Part shown: positions 52,562-59,989 of the stretch, one piece after another
Layout: every line of letters starts with the position of its first letter
Position numbering within the stretch: position 1 is the first letter of the stretch
Source: Gemmatimonadota bacterium
GTDB lineage: Bacteria > Gemmatimonadota > Gemmatimonadetes > Gemmatimonadales > GWC2-71-9
Assembly: GCA_016720805.1 (NCBI GenBank)
Contig: JADKJZ010000003.1
Location: 62,001 to 126,000 of the forward strand
Length of the DNA stretch: 64,000 bases
Direction of reading: 5' to 3'
Position numbers and translations under genes: made by a program
Notes under the pieces: generated by a model
Databases searched by the model: none
What the model was told of the DNA's origin: nothing
Seen by the model: the letters and a program-made list of their open reading frames with translations, nothing else

Positions 52562-53635
52562 ATTCGTACCCCATTGTCGGCCACCGCTGGTCTCGCCCTC
52601 CTCGCCGGCTGCGCCACGCAGACGGCCAACCCAGGGCCCGGCAGCTCGGCCTCGACGACCTTCTACGCGCCGGAGCCGGGGGAGCAGCACTTCACCCGCC
52701 TGCGCCAGCTCACCTTCGGCGGCAACAACGCCGAGGCATACTTCTCGAGCGACGGCAAGTGGCTCACCTTCCAGAAGCAGAAGAAGGTGACCGAGGGCTG
52801 CGACCAGCAGTACATCATGCGCGCCGACGGCTCCGGCCTGCGGCAGGTCTCCAACGGCCTCGGCCGCACCACCTGCGGCTACTTCATCGAGAAGGACCAG
52901 CGGATCATCTTCTCGTCGACCTTCCGCGGCGACCCGGCCTGCCCGGTCCCGCCGGATCGCGCCATGGGCTACGTCTGGCCGCTCGGCCGCTTCGAGCTCT
53001 TCACCGTCAAGCGCGACGGCACCGACCTCAAGCAGCTGACCGACAACGGGGCGTACAACGCCGAGGCGACGGTGTCGCCCGATGGGAAGCACGTGATCTT
53101 CACGTCGACCCGCGACGGCGACGTCGAGCTCTACACGATGAATCCTGACGGCAGCAATCTCCGTCGTCTGACCACACGGGTCGGTTACGACGGCGGCGCC
53201 TTCTTCTCGCCCGATGGCACCAAGATCGTCTGGCGCGCGCAGTACCCGGTGACGGCCACCGACAGCGCGGACTATCAGCGGCTGCTGAAGGCCCGCCTGG
53301 TGCGCCCGGCCAAGCTCGAGCTCTGGGTCGCCAATGCCGACGGCAGCAACCCGAAGCAGATCACCACGCTCGGTGGCGCCAACTTCGCGCCGTTCTTCCA
53401 CCCCGACGGCAAGCGGATCATCTTCTCGTCGAACCACAAGGACCCGAAGGGCCGTGGCTTCGACCTGTTCATGATCAACGCCGACGGCACGGGGATCGAG
53501 CAGATCACGCACTACAGCGACTTCGACGGCTTCCCGATGTTCTCGCCGGATGGCAAGCAGCTGGTCTTCGCGTCGAATCGCCATGGCAGTGAATCGGGCG
53601 AGACGAACCTCTTCATCGCCGACTGGAAGAACTGA
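52562..53635 (+). CDS. PD40/TolB-like propeller lipoprotein, possible ATT start
   Basis: Exported beta-propeller of about 357 residues. Lipoprotein signal SATAGLALLAGCATQ. Propeller repeats: AYFSSDGKWLTFQKQK, TVSPDGKHVIFTSTRDGDVELYTMNPDG, FFSPDGTKIVWRAQ, FFHPDGKRIIFSSNH and MFSPDGKQLVFASNR. There is no ATG. A TTG at 52574 gives a signal without positive charge. The ATT at 52562 has GAGGT five nt upstream and adds Arg-Thr-Pro-Leu, a better signal peptide; an ATG misread as ATT is possible. Two nt separate it from lepB. Confidence 0.8.
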   Translation: MRTPLSATAGLALLAGCATQTANPGPGSSASTTFYAPEPGEQHFTRLRQLTFGGNNAEAYFSSDGKWLTFQKQKKVTEGCDQQYIMRADGSGLRQVSNGLGRTTCGYFIEKDQRIIFSSTFRGDPACPVPPDRAMGYVWPLGRFELFTVKRDGTDLKQLTDNGAYNAEATVSPDGKHVIFTSTRDGDVELYTMNPDGSNLRRLTTRVGYDGGAFFSPDGTKIVWRAQYPVTATDSADYQRLLKARLVRPAKLELWVANADGSNPKQITTLGGANFAPFFHPDGKRIIFSSNHKDPKGRGFDLFMINADGTGIEQITHYSDFDGFPMFSPDGKQLVFASNRHGSESGETNLFIADWKN

Positions 53636-53637
53636 GC

Positions 53638-54348
53638 ATGGTCAAGGGCCGCGTGGCCGGTGCACTCCGCATTCTGGTGGACTGGGTCAAGTCCATCAGC
53701 ATCGCACTGGTCGCGTGGTTCCTGCTGCGCACCTTCCTGATCGAGGCGTTCCGCATCCCCTCGGGGAGCATGCAGAACACGCTGCAGATCGGCGACTTTC
53801 TCTTCGTCAACAAGTTCCTCTACGGTGCCGAAGTGCCGCTGCTGAAGGCGAAGCTGCCGGCGGTGCGCGAGCCGGCGCGTGGCGACATCGTCGTCTTCGA
53901 TTCGATCGAGGAAGACCTGAAGGTCGTCAAGCGGCTGATCGGCATTGCCGGCGACACGCTCGAGATGCGGAGCGGCGTGGTGTACCGCAACGGTCGCCGG
54001 CTCGAGGAGCCGTACGCCGTGAACAGCGAGCCGGAGAAGTCCGAGGACCAGCTGATGCGCTCCCGGATGCGCGCCTGGCAGGTCCCGCACTTCGCCGGTC
54101 CGGTGCCGATGGGCTACGAGCCCGACCTGCACGACTGGGGTCCGGTCGTGGTGCCGCAGGATTCGCTGTTCGTGATGGGAGACAATCGCGACGGCTCGTA
54201 TGACGGCCGCTACTGGGGCTTCCTGCCGCGCGTCAATGTCGTCGGCACGCCGGTGCTGGTGTATTTCAGCTACGATGTGCAGAGCCTCAAGTCGATGGCG
54301 TTCCTGACCGAGGTCCGCTGGCACCGGTTGTTCAGCACGCCGCGCTGA
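53638..54348 (+). CDS. lepB: signal peptidase I
   Basis: Membrane-bound peptidase that removes Sec/Tat signal peptides; 236 residues. One N-terminal transmembrane helix (~17-35). Catalytic Ser44 in FRIPSGSMQNTL, general-base Lys98 in KVVKRLIGIAGD, and the box MGDNRDGSYDGRYWGFLP. About 60 residues separate the last two boxes, normal for this family. It follows the propeller lipoprotein by 2 nt and is terminated by a strong hairpin. Fits a genome rich in exported proteins. Confidence 0.95.
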   Translation: MVKGRVAGALRILVDWVKSISIALVAWFLLRTFLIEAFRIPSGSMQNTLQIGDFLFVNKFLYGAEVPLLKAKLPAVREPARGDIVVFDSIEEDLKVVKRLIGIAGDTLEMRSGVVYRNGRRLEEPYAVNSEPEKSEDQLMRSRMRAWQVPHFAGPVPMGYEPDLHDWGPVVVPQDSLFVMGDNRDGSYDGRYWGFLPRVNVVGTPVLVYFSYDVQSLKSMAFLTEVRWHRLFSTPR

Positions 54349-54371
54349 TCACCTCGGTGCAACGGACGACG

Positions 54372-54397
54372 ACGGCCACTCCTTACGGGGTGGCCGT
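54372..54397. terminator. bidirectional hairpin terminator
   Basis: ACGGCCAC (54372-54379) and GTGGCCGT (54390-54397) form an 8-bp stem with a 10-nt loop, followed by TTG. It serves the end of lepB. The stop codon of the convergent MFS gene lies in the loop, so one stem arm is coding. Confidence 0.65.
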
Positions 54398-55564
54398 TTG
54401 CCGTTCGCGCGGGAAGAGTGTGGCGGCCAGCAGCAACGCACCCGCCGCCATCGATGCCGAGAGACGGAACGCTCCCTCCGCCGAGGCCGCCTGCATCATC
54501 GCGCCGGCGACGATCGGGCCGATGATCCGCGCCAGTGACGACGCGCTCTGCGTCACGCCGAGCGTGCGGCCCTGCACTGTGGCCGCGGCGCGGCGTGAGG
54601 CGAGGCCGATCATCGCGGGGCCGGCCATCCCGAAGCCGGCGCCGAGGAGTGCCAGGGCGGTGTAGAAGAGCGGGCCCGGTGCGCCGAGCGCCCCGGCGGG
54701 CGGGATCAGCAGGAAGCCGACCGCCATCACCCCGGCACCGAGCCGCGCCACGCCGACCTCGCCGAGCCGCGTGACCAGGCGCCCGAGCAGTCCGCCCTGC
54801 ACGATCGCCGTCGCCAGCCCCACGTAGGCGAACCAGTAGCTCACCACGCTGCGGCTCGCCTTGAAGCGCAGTTCGCCGAAGAGCGGGAAGACCACGTACA
54901 TCACCGAAAAGGCGAGCGTCGCGAGGAAGAGCACCGCGACCGGTGCGGCCAACGCGCGCCACGGCGTACGTGCAACCGGGGCGTTGGCGGCGACGGCCGC
55001 GGGGACCGACTCGGGGAGGACGCGCCACGCCAGACCCAGGTTCACGGCGGTGATGATGGCGGCAATGATCCCCGGCAGGGTGTTGCCGATGGCCGCGGTG
55101 ATCCCGCCGAGGATCGGGCCGACGATGAAGCCCAACCCGAAGGCGGCGCCGACCATCCCCATCGCCTTGGTGCGCTGCTCGGGGGTGGTCTCGTCGGCGA
55201 GGTACGCCTGGGCCACGTTGACGGTCGCCCCCGACCCCCCGTCGAGGATCCGCGAGAGCAGCAGCAGCGGCAGCGAGTTGGCGAAGGCGAAGACCAGGTA
55301 CGAGGCAACGCTTCCCGCCAGCCCGATCAGCAGGACGGGACGGCGGCCGATGCGGTCCGAGACCCGCCCCCAGAGGGGGGCGAGGATGAACTGGATGGCG
55401 GAGTAGGAGGCGACCAGCAACCCGATGTTCCCCGGCGTCCCCCCCAACCGCGCCGCGTAGCTCGGCAGGAGCGGAAGGACCATCCCGAACCCGATGACGT
55501 CGATGAAGACGGTGGCAATGACGATGGGAATGGCGGAACGGGGCAGGGGCGCAGACGTGGTCAT
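54383..55564 (-). CDS. MFS transporter, TetA/drug exporter type
   Basis: Twelve-helix major facilitator of 393 residues, probably a drug:proton antiporter. Motif A between helices 2 and 3 is LWGRVSDRIGRRPVLLIG. Helix 1 IVIATVFIDVIGFGMVLPLLPSYAARLG is typical of the TetA group. LDGGSGATVNVAQAYLAD lies in helix 4, and GAAFGLGFIVGPILGG in helix 5 is the antiporter motif C. The C-terminal codons form part of a terminator hairpin. It stands alone; no TetR-type regulator is adjacent. Confidence 0.92.
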   Translation of the reverse strand: MTTSAPLPRSAIPIVIATVFIDVIGFGMVLPLLPSYAARLGGTPGNIGLLVASYSAIQFILAPLWGRVSDRIGRRPVLLIGLAGSVASYLVFAFANSLPLLLLSRILDGGSGATVNVAQAYLADETTPEQRTKAMGMVGAAFGLGFIVGPILGGITAAIGNTLPGIIAAIITAVNLGLAWRVLPESVPAAVAANAPVARTPWRALAAPVAVLFLATLAFSVMYVVFPLFGELRFKASRSVVSYWFAYVGLATAIVQGGLLGRLVTRLGEVGVARLGAGVMAVGFLLIPPAGALGAPGPLFYTALALLGAGFGMAGPAMIGLASRRAAATVQGRTLGVTQSASSLARIIGPIVAGAMMQAASAEGAFRLSASMAAGALLLAATLFPRERQTATP

Positions 55565-55612
55565 CGGGGGAGGATGGCCGACCCCCGGAGGCAGGTCAAG
55601 CGGGCGGGTCGA

Positions 55613-55849
55613 TCAGCGAGGCGAGGTGGAGACTCCGGCCCGGTCGATATAGGCGACCAGACGGGCGCACTGTCCGCAGGTGAGGACGACCCGGCCCAGC
55701 GTGGCCCCCCCCTCGGCGGGGCGCTCGGGTGTTCGCTCCATGGCCTCACTGCCGCAGGATGGGCAGTGGATTGCCCGTCCCTCCCGGTCGGCGCTGATGA
55801 GGGCGAGTGCCTCGTCCGGCCGGTATTCCTTCACGTGGCGACGGCCCAT
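55613..55849 (-). CDS. small zinc-ribbon protein
   Basis: 78 residues. Two Cys pairs, Cys29-x2-Cys32 (CPSCG) and Cys58-x2-Cys61 (CGQC), should bind one zinc. The N-terminus is basic and the strand between pairs is GATLGRVVLTC. No family is assigned; zinc ribbons bind nucleic acids or proteins. A good promoter (TTGACG, 17 nt, TACCTA) lies upstream. Confidence 0.75.
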   Translation of the reverse strand: MGRRHVKEYRPDEALALISADREGRAIHCPSCGSEAMERTPERPAEGGATLGRVVLTCGQCARLVAYIDRAGVSTSPR

Positions 55850-55904
55850 CGTCGCTCCTCTGTGGCTCCGGGGGCCGGGAAGTCGGACCCGTGGCGCACC
55901 CTCT

Positions 55905-55933
55905 TAGGTACGCTTTTTCGGGGGGTCCGTCAA
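55905..55933 (-). promoter_or_regulatory. sigma70-like promoter for zinc-ribbon gene
   Basis: TTGACG (55933-55928), a 17-nt spacer, then TACCTA (55910-55905) on the minus strand, about 55 nt before the start at 55849. Confidence 0.65.
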
Positions 55934-55953
55934 GAGTCCGACCGTCCAATACC

Positions 55954-55983
55954 TTGACGGGGGGCGTCCACGGCGCGTACGTT
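55954..55983 (+). promoter_or_regulatory. sigma70-like promoter for Lys/Ala/Pro-tailed gene
   Basis: TTGACG (55954-55959), an 18-nt spacer, then TACGTT (55978-55983). The start codon at 56006 follows 22 nt later. It is divergent from the neighbouring promoter; the two -35 boxes are about 20 nt apart. Confidence 0.6.
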
Positions 55984-56005
55984 GCCGTTTTTCCGAGGCC
56001 CGTGA

Positions 56006-56623
56006 ATGACCGAATTGGCCGCGCCACAGATCTCCTCCTTGATGGAAGCCCTCCCGGGCATTGCGCATGTCCTCCGGAGCCCGGTCGCCAACGCGATCGT
56101 GGCGCTGTCGCGGGCTGGCGCAGGCTTGGAAGAGTATGCCATCGCCCACGCCGAAGAGCTGATGCGCTACGGTGTCCGCCGGAACCTGCTGACCCACGAC
56201 GAGGTCGAGAAGGTGCTGGCCGAGATTCGGGAGACCCCGGCGGGGAAGGCCTCGAAGCCGTTGGTGATCGAGAAGCCGAAGCGGCCAACGCCTCCGCCGC
56301 CGGTCCACCATACCCCCGCCAAGCCCCCTGAGGCCCCGGTGGCCGCCAAGGCGGTCGGCGTGAAGGCCACGGTGACCTCCAAGGACCCGAAGGCCGCCCG
56401 GACGGCTCCTCCGGCCAAGGCGCCCGCCAAGCCGGCCCCGAAGGCTGCGGCGAAGCCCGCCCCGAAGCCGGCCGCCAAGCCCGCCCCGAAGGCCGCCGCC
56501 AAGCCGGCGCCCAAGGCCGCCGCGAAGCCGGCCCCGAAGGCTGCCGCCAAGCCGGCGCCGAAGAAGCCGGTGGCCAAGGCGGCACCAGCCAAGAAGGCCG
56601 CGCCGGTCAAGAAAAAGAAGTGA
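56006..56623 (+). CDS. protein with histone-H1-like Lys/Ala/Pro tail
   Basis: 205 residues. The first ~80 form a helical domain of unknown type (LPGIAHVLRSPVANAIVALS, EELMRYGVRRNLLTHDEVEKVL). From ~85 the chain is disordered, rich in Lys, Ala and Pro, with an 8-residue repeat KPAPKAAA/KPAPKPAA about six times and a terminal VKKKK. Such tails resemble histone-H1-like nucleoid proteins and would bind nucleic acid. A chromosome-compacting or RNA-binding role is inferred from composition alone. A divergent promoter pair lies upstream. Tail length may vary through slippage of the 24-nt DNA repeat. Confidence 0.8.
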   Translation: MTELAAPQISSLMEALPGIAHVLRSPVANAIVALSRAGAGLEEYAIAHAEELMRYGVRRNLLTHDEVEKVLAEIRETPAGKASKPLVIEKPKRPTPPPPVHHTPAKPPEAPVAAKAVGVKATVTSKDPKAARTAPPAKAPAKPAPKAAAKPAPKPAAKPAPKAAAKPAPKAAAKPAPKAAAKPAPKKPVAKAAPAKKAAPVKKKK

Positions 56624-56633
56624 GGGGAGAGGG

Positions 56634-56700
56634 GTGAAACGTAAGAGGTGAAACGGGCCCAGGGCGCCGTTTCACCTTTCACCTTTCACGTCTCACGTCA
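56634..56700. repeat. heptamer-repeat hairpin, GTGAAAC type
   Basis: GTGAAAC, GTAAGAG, GTGAAAC (56634-56654), a GC-rich loop, then GTTTCAC, CTTTCAC, CTTTCAC, GTCTCAC (56669-56696). It fills the gap between two convergent genes, where it could end transcription from both sides. Confidence 0.88.
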
Positions 56701-56701
56701 C

Positions 56702-58357
56702 TCAGACCCGGAAGCCTCGCACCAACCTCGTCAATCGATCGGCGGTGTCCACCACGGTGGTCGCCGCCGTTGCGATTTCATGGGTGGCCCCCGACTGCTC
56801 CACCGCCGAGTCGGTGACGGCCTGGGCGGCTCGGGCGTTGACCTGCGCGGCCCGGGCCACGTCGGCGGCGGTGGCGCCAAGGCGGTCGGCGAGCTCGCGG
56901 TGCGCGGCGGCCTCGCGCGCCACCGTTCCGGCGGCCGCGGCCACTTCCTCGACCGAGCCGACGATCTCGGCGAGCGCCGCCGTCACGCCAGCCGCCACGT
57001 CCTCGACGCCTGCCACCCGCTCGGTGCCGGCTTCGACCGTCTGCGCCACCAGCCGCACCTGCTCATCCAGCGTGGCCACTGTCTTGGCGATCCGCCGCGC
57101 CCCTTCCGCACTGGTCTCGGCGAGCTGCCGGATTTCGCCGGCGACGACCGCGAAGCCTTCCCCGGCCGCTCCGGCACGCGCCGCCTCGATGGCCGCGTTG
57201 AGTGCCAGCAACTCGGTCTGCGCCGCCAGTTGGCCGGTGAGCGCCACGAACTCCGACACCGCCGCCGCCGCATTCGTCAGCCGGCCGACCGATGACGTTG
57301 TCTGCGCGACCACCTCGTGCAACTCCAGCAGTGTTTCGGACGCCGCGCCGAGGTGGCTGCGGTGAGTGTCGGCCGTGCGGCGAATCCGATCGGCCACCAG
57401 CACCACCCGCTGGCCCGCGCCGGCGCTGCGTGCCGCGGCGGCCCGCAGGTCGCTGAGCAGGTCGTCGCTCTCGCGCGTGGCCGTTGCCTGCTTTTCGGCT
57501 GAGGCCGACACCGCGCCGATGGCGCGCGACACCTGGGTGGCGCTCTCGGTCAGCTGCTCCGAGCGACGCGAGAGCGCGCCGGCGTTTTCGGTGAGCGTGC
57601 TGCTGACGTCGGCCACACTGCCCACCACGCCGCGCAGGCCTTCGCTCATGCGGCGCACGGCCGCCGCGAGGAGGCCGAGTTCCTTCGGCATCGGGCCGAG
57701 GTCGATCGGGCGGAGGTCGCCCGCGCCGACCCGTTCGGTAGCCTCGACCAGTCGGCGCAGCGGCAGCACCACGGCGCGCACGGTGTAGACTGCCGACCAG
57801 ATGCCGAGAATCAGCGCCAGTCCGAAGAGCAGCCAGACGTAGGTCCGTCGCTCCTCGCTGTTGCTGGCGAGGTCGCTGGCCCGATCCGACGCGGCCGCCG
57901 CCTGCACCGCCACCAGGGCGCGCACGTCGTCGAGCAACGAATCGGCGGTCGCCACCCGGCGGCCGTCGGGGGTCCCCGGCGCGCTGCTCCGCTCGAGACG
58001 CGAGACGAGGGTCTCGATGCGGCGGAGCGCCTTCCGCTCGGGATCGGTGAGCGAAAGCGCACTGTAGCTGCTGCTGGCGCCGCGCACGTTGGCGAACGCC
58101 GCCGAGAGCTGGACGCGGTTGGTGGAGTCGTCCGGCGTCAGAGCCAGTGCATCTCCGATCCGGACCGCCGTCACCACGTCGCGGGTGAGCTCCTGGACGA
58201 CGACCGTTGCCTCTCGAAACGTCGCCAACTCATCCTGCACCGCCGAATCGAGCGATTTCATCGCCGACACGCCCTGTAACGTCATCCCCCACACCAGCAG
58301 GAGGAGGAGGACGGTGCCGGCGGTGACCCGACTGCGTAGAGAGGGGAGGTCGCTCAT
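56702..58357 (-). CDS. methyl-accepting chemotaxis protein
   Basis: Chemoreceptor-type sensor of 551 residues. Two transmembrane helices (TAGTVLLLLLVWGMTL near 12-28 and TYVWLLFGLALILGIWSAVY near 175-195) flank a helical ligand domain of ~145 residues (four-helix-bundle type). HAMP near 195-250 (RAVVLPLRRLVEATERVGAGDLRPI). The signalling domain has the hairpin tip TELLALNAAIEAARAGAAGEGFAVVAGEIRQLAE. No CheA, CheW or flagellar gene is in the window, so the output pathway lies elsewhere. Confidence 0.93.
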   Translation of the reverse strand: MSDLPSLRSRVTAGTVLLLLLVWGMTLQGVSAMKSLDSAVQDELATFREATVVVQELTRDVVTAVRIGDALALTPDDSTNRVQLSAAFANVRGASSSYSALSLTDPERKALRRIETLVSRLERSSAPGTPDGRRVATADSLLDDVRALVAVQAAAASDRASDLASNSEERRTYVWLLFGLALILGIWSAVYTVRAVVLPLRRLVEATERVGAGDLRPIDLGPMPKELGLLAAAVRRMSEGLRGVVGSVADVSSTLTENAGALSRRSEQLTESATQVSRAIGAVSASAEKQATATRESDDLLSDLRAAAARSAGAGQRVVLVADRIRRTADTHRSHLGAASETLLELHEVVAQTTSSVGRLTNAAAAVSEFVALTGQLAAQTELLALNAAIEAARAGAAGEGFAVVAGEIRQLAETSAEGARRIAKTVATLDEQVRLVAQTVEAGTERVAGVEDVAAGVTAALAEIVGSVEEVAAAAGTVAREAAAHRELADRLGATAADVARAAQVNARAAQAVTDSAVEQSGATHEIATAATTVVDTADRLTRLVRGFRV

Positions 58358-58439
58358 GGCGCGAAACGTGGGTCCGCACGAGGCATCGACGCAAGCGGGG
58401 GCCCTACCCGCGACTGCCTCGGCGGTCTATCATCACAGC

Positions 58440-59054
58440 ATGACTACCCCGACGACGCTGACGATTCGCACCTTCGCGGACCGGGCCGAGGCGATGGCAC
58501 ACGCGGTCTTGCGAGCCGGCGAGGCACCGCGCTTCACCGCCTTCGACGACACGATCGGCTGCCCCATGGAACAGCTGCTCGGTGCGCTCGAGTGGACCCG
58601 CGTCGTCGGCATCCTTCCCGATGACGATCTCCTCCACGCGGGCCGCCTCACCAGCGATACCGCCGCGGCGGTCGTCGAACGGAAGACCGCCGAGGGACGC
58701 CGCTACATCTTCCTCGGCCCGCGCCTCGACACGCCGCAGGCATTGCCGGAGGATGGCGAGGTGCTGCTCGACGAGCCGGGCGTGTTGGCGATCGGCTTTG
58801 CCGAACGGGCGATCGCGTTGGCGCACTTCCTTCGCATCACCATGGGCGCGGGGGCGATCTTTGCGCAGCTGGGGCGTCGTGCCCCGGAGCTGCGCCACCT
58901 GCGGCGCTGGTTGCCGCCGATCGTGCAGGAACTGGATGGATCACGCCGAATGATTGCCGGCTGGTTTGCCGCCTCCGCCGGCGGTGTACTCTTCCTCGGC
59001 GACGAGGGGACGGACGCGGCCTGGCGTTACATCGAAGTGGGGATCGACTCATGA
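58440..59054 (+). CDS. hypothetical cytoplasmic protein
   Basis: 204 residues, no signal or membrane helix, no recognised family. Features: RTFADRAEAMAHAVLRAGE at the start, FDDTIGCPMEQLLGALEWTRV, a central VVERKTAEGRRYIFLGPR and a C-terminal FAASAGGVLFLGDEGTDAAWRYIEVG. Alternating helices and strands suggest an alpha/beta fold. The next gene's ATG overlaps its stop, so both form an operon. Confidence 0.7.
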   Translation: MTTPTTLTIRTFADRAEAMAHAVLRAGEAPRFTAFDDTIGCPMEQLLGALEWTRVVGILPDDDLLHAGRLTSDTAAAVVERKTAEGRRYIFLGPRLDTPQALPEDGEVLLDEPGVLAIGFAERAIALAHFLRITMGAGAIFAQLGRRAPELRHLRRWLPPIVQELDGSRRMIAGWFAASAGGVLFLGDEGTDAAWRYIEVGIDS

Positions 59055-59662
59055 AGGCCGGATGGATGATGCTGGGCGCCCTGCTGGTGGCCGCGCCGCT
59101 TGCCGCGCAGGAGCCGCCCTCGGAAGCGATGAAGCGGATGACACCGGAGGAACGCGCGCTCGCGCAGCGCAAGCTGAACGCCGCCGCCTCGATGCTCTAT
59201 GACATTCCCCTCGACTCGGCCAAGACCGGGCTGCGCAGCTTGCTGATGATCATGCGCGACTCGCTGATGGTGGTGCAGACGGAGGCGTCGCGGGTGCAGC
59301 GTGCCTCGTCGCCGGCGGTCGCCACCTCCGCGGCCCGAAGGCTCCGCGTCGCCTGTGGTGCGGCGTCACGGGTGATGATCGGCGCGGAGCCGCACATTGC
59401 CGGGATGAAGGCCTCGGCCAAGGCGGGGGCCGAGGCGCTGATCGCGTATCAGAAGGCGCTGGGCGTCACCTACACCGAGATGACCAAGTGCGATCGGGCC
59501 GTCGCGCTGCAACTGGCCTCGCCCACTCCCGGGCTGGCCCAGCTCCGGACGAGTGCCGCGGGCGCCGAAACGGCCGCCACGCACTACGACACGGCGGCCG
59601 ACGGGCTGCTCCGGGTCTTCGACATCCCGATGCGTCCCAAGGGTGTCCCCGGCGGATTGTAA
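59051..59662 (+). CDS. secreted hypothetical helical protein
   Basis: 203 residues with a Sec signal (MLGALLVAAPLAAQ). The mature part is helical: PEERALAQRKLNAAASMLYD, LLMIMRDSLMVVQTEASRVQRA, then AKAGAEALIAYQKALGVTYTEM. Two cysteines (ACGAAS and TKCDRA) could form a disulphide. No family is recognised. It overlaps the upstream gene by 4 nt. Confidence 0.7.
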   Translation: MKAGWMMLGALLVAAPLAAQEPPSEAMKRMTPEERALAQRKLNAAASMLYDIPLDSAKTGLRSLLMIMRDSLMVVQTEASRVQRASSPAVATSAARRLRVACGAASRVMIGAEPHIAGMKASAKAGAEALIAYQKALGVTYTEMTKCDRAVALQLASPTPGLAQLRTSAAGAETAATHYDTAADGLLRVFDIPMRPKGVPGGL

Positions 59663-59685
59663 CGAAGTACGGTCAATGGCATGTG

Positions 59686-59713
59686 GGGATGTGGATTAAC
59701 ATCTCCACATCCC
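59686..59713 (+). terminator. hairpin after secreted hypothetical gene
   Basis: GGGATGTGGA (59686-59695) and TCCACATCCC (59704-59713) form a perfect 10-bp stem with an 8-nt loop, 23 nt after the stop. No T tract follows, so intrinsic termination is uncertain. Confidence 0.4.
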
Positions 59714-59898
59714 GTGGAGAAAGGGGGGAACTGCCGTGGTGATGGGCACTTCGAACCCACAATGTTGCCCACCGCAGGTGAGCTAACCCGAATAAAATCA
59801 GGCACTTGCGGCTTTTCTGGGGGACGGTAGCTTGGTAGGAGTACCGATGGGGCGTTCGCACGCTTCATCCTCTCCGATCCAGCGCCTCGGAGAGCCGT

Positions 59899-59989
59899 GT
59901 GGGCGAGCGGTCCGCGAGCCGATCTGACCCACAGCGCTCATTCTCTCGCAACGCCCCCGAGCGTCTGCGCTGGAGTGCGAAGCGGTCGA
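59899..59989 (+). pseudogene. possible remnant of an insertion-sequence transposase N-terminus
   Basis: From GTG 59899 the reading SDPQRSFSRNAPERLRWSAKR resembles the start of small helix-turn-helix transposase subunits (IS3/OrfA-like 'RWSAKRK..VLRLLRGE'). It then runs into the 3' end of the HD-domain gene and loses resemblance. Recognition is from memory and weak. Confidence 0.25.

Larger units (their letters stand above)
59663..59989. other. gene-free 327-nt region with hairpin, tRNA-like and transposase-like debris
   Basis: No convincing complete gene. It holds a 10-bp hairpin (59686-59713), a tRNA-like stretch on the minus strand (about 59738-59797: GGGTTAGCTCA, then GTGGGTTCGAAG), and a truncated transposase-like reading from 59899. 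The AT-rich part near 59790-59820 stands out from the surrounding composition. An old insertion or integration scar is the simplest reading. Confidence 0.45.

Noticed and set aside
59738..59797. Functional tRNA gene on the minus strand
   Set aside because: The T loop is not 7 nt, and no anticodon arm or acceptor stem can be folded.
59584..59868. 94-residue open frame on the minus strand over the gene-free region
   Set aside because: It runs antisense into the end of the upstream gene and shows no domain, signal or ribosome site.
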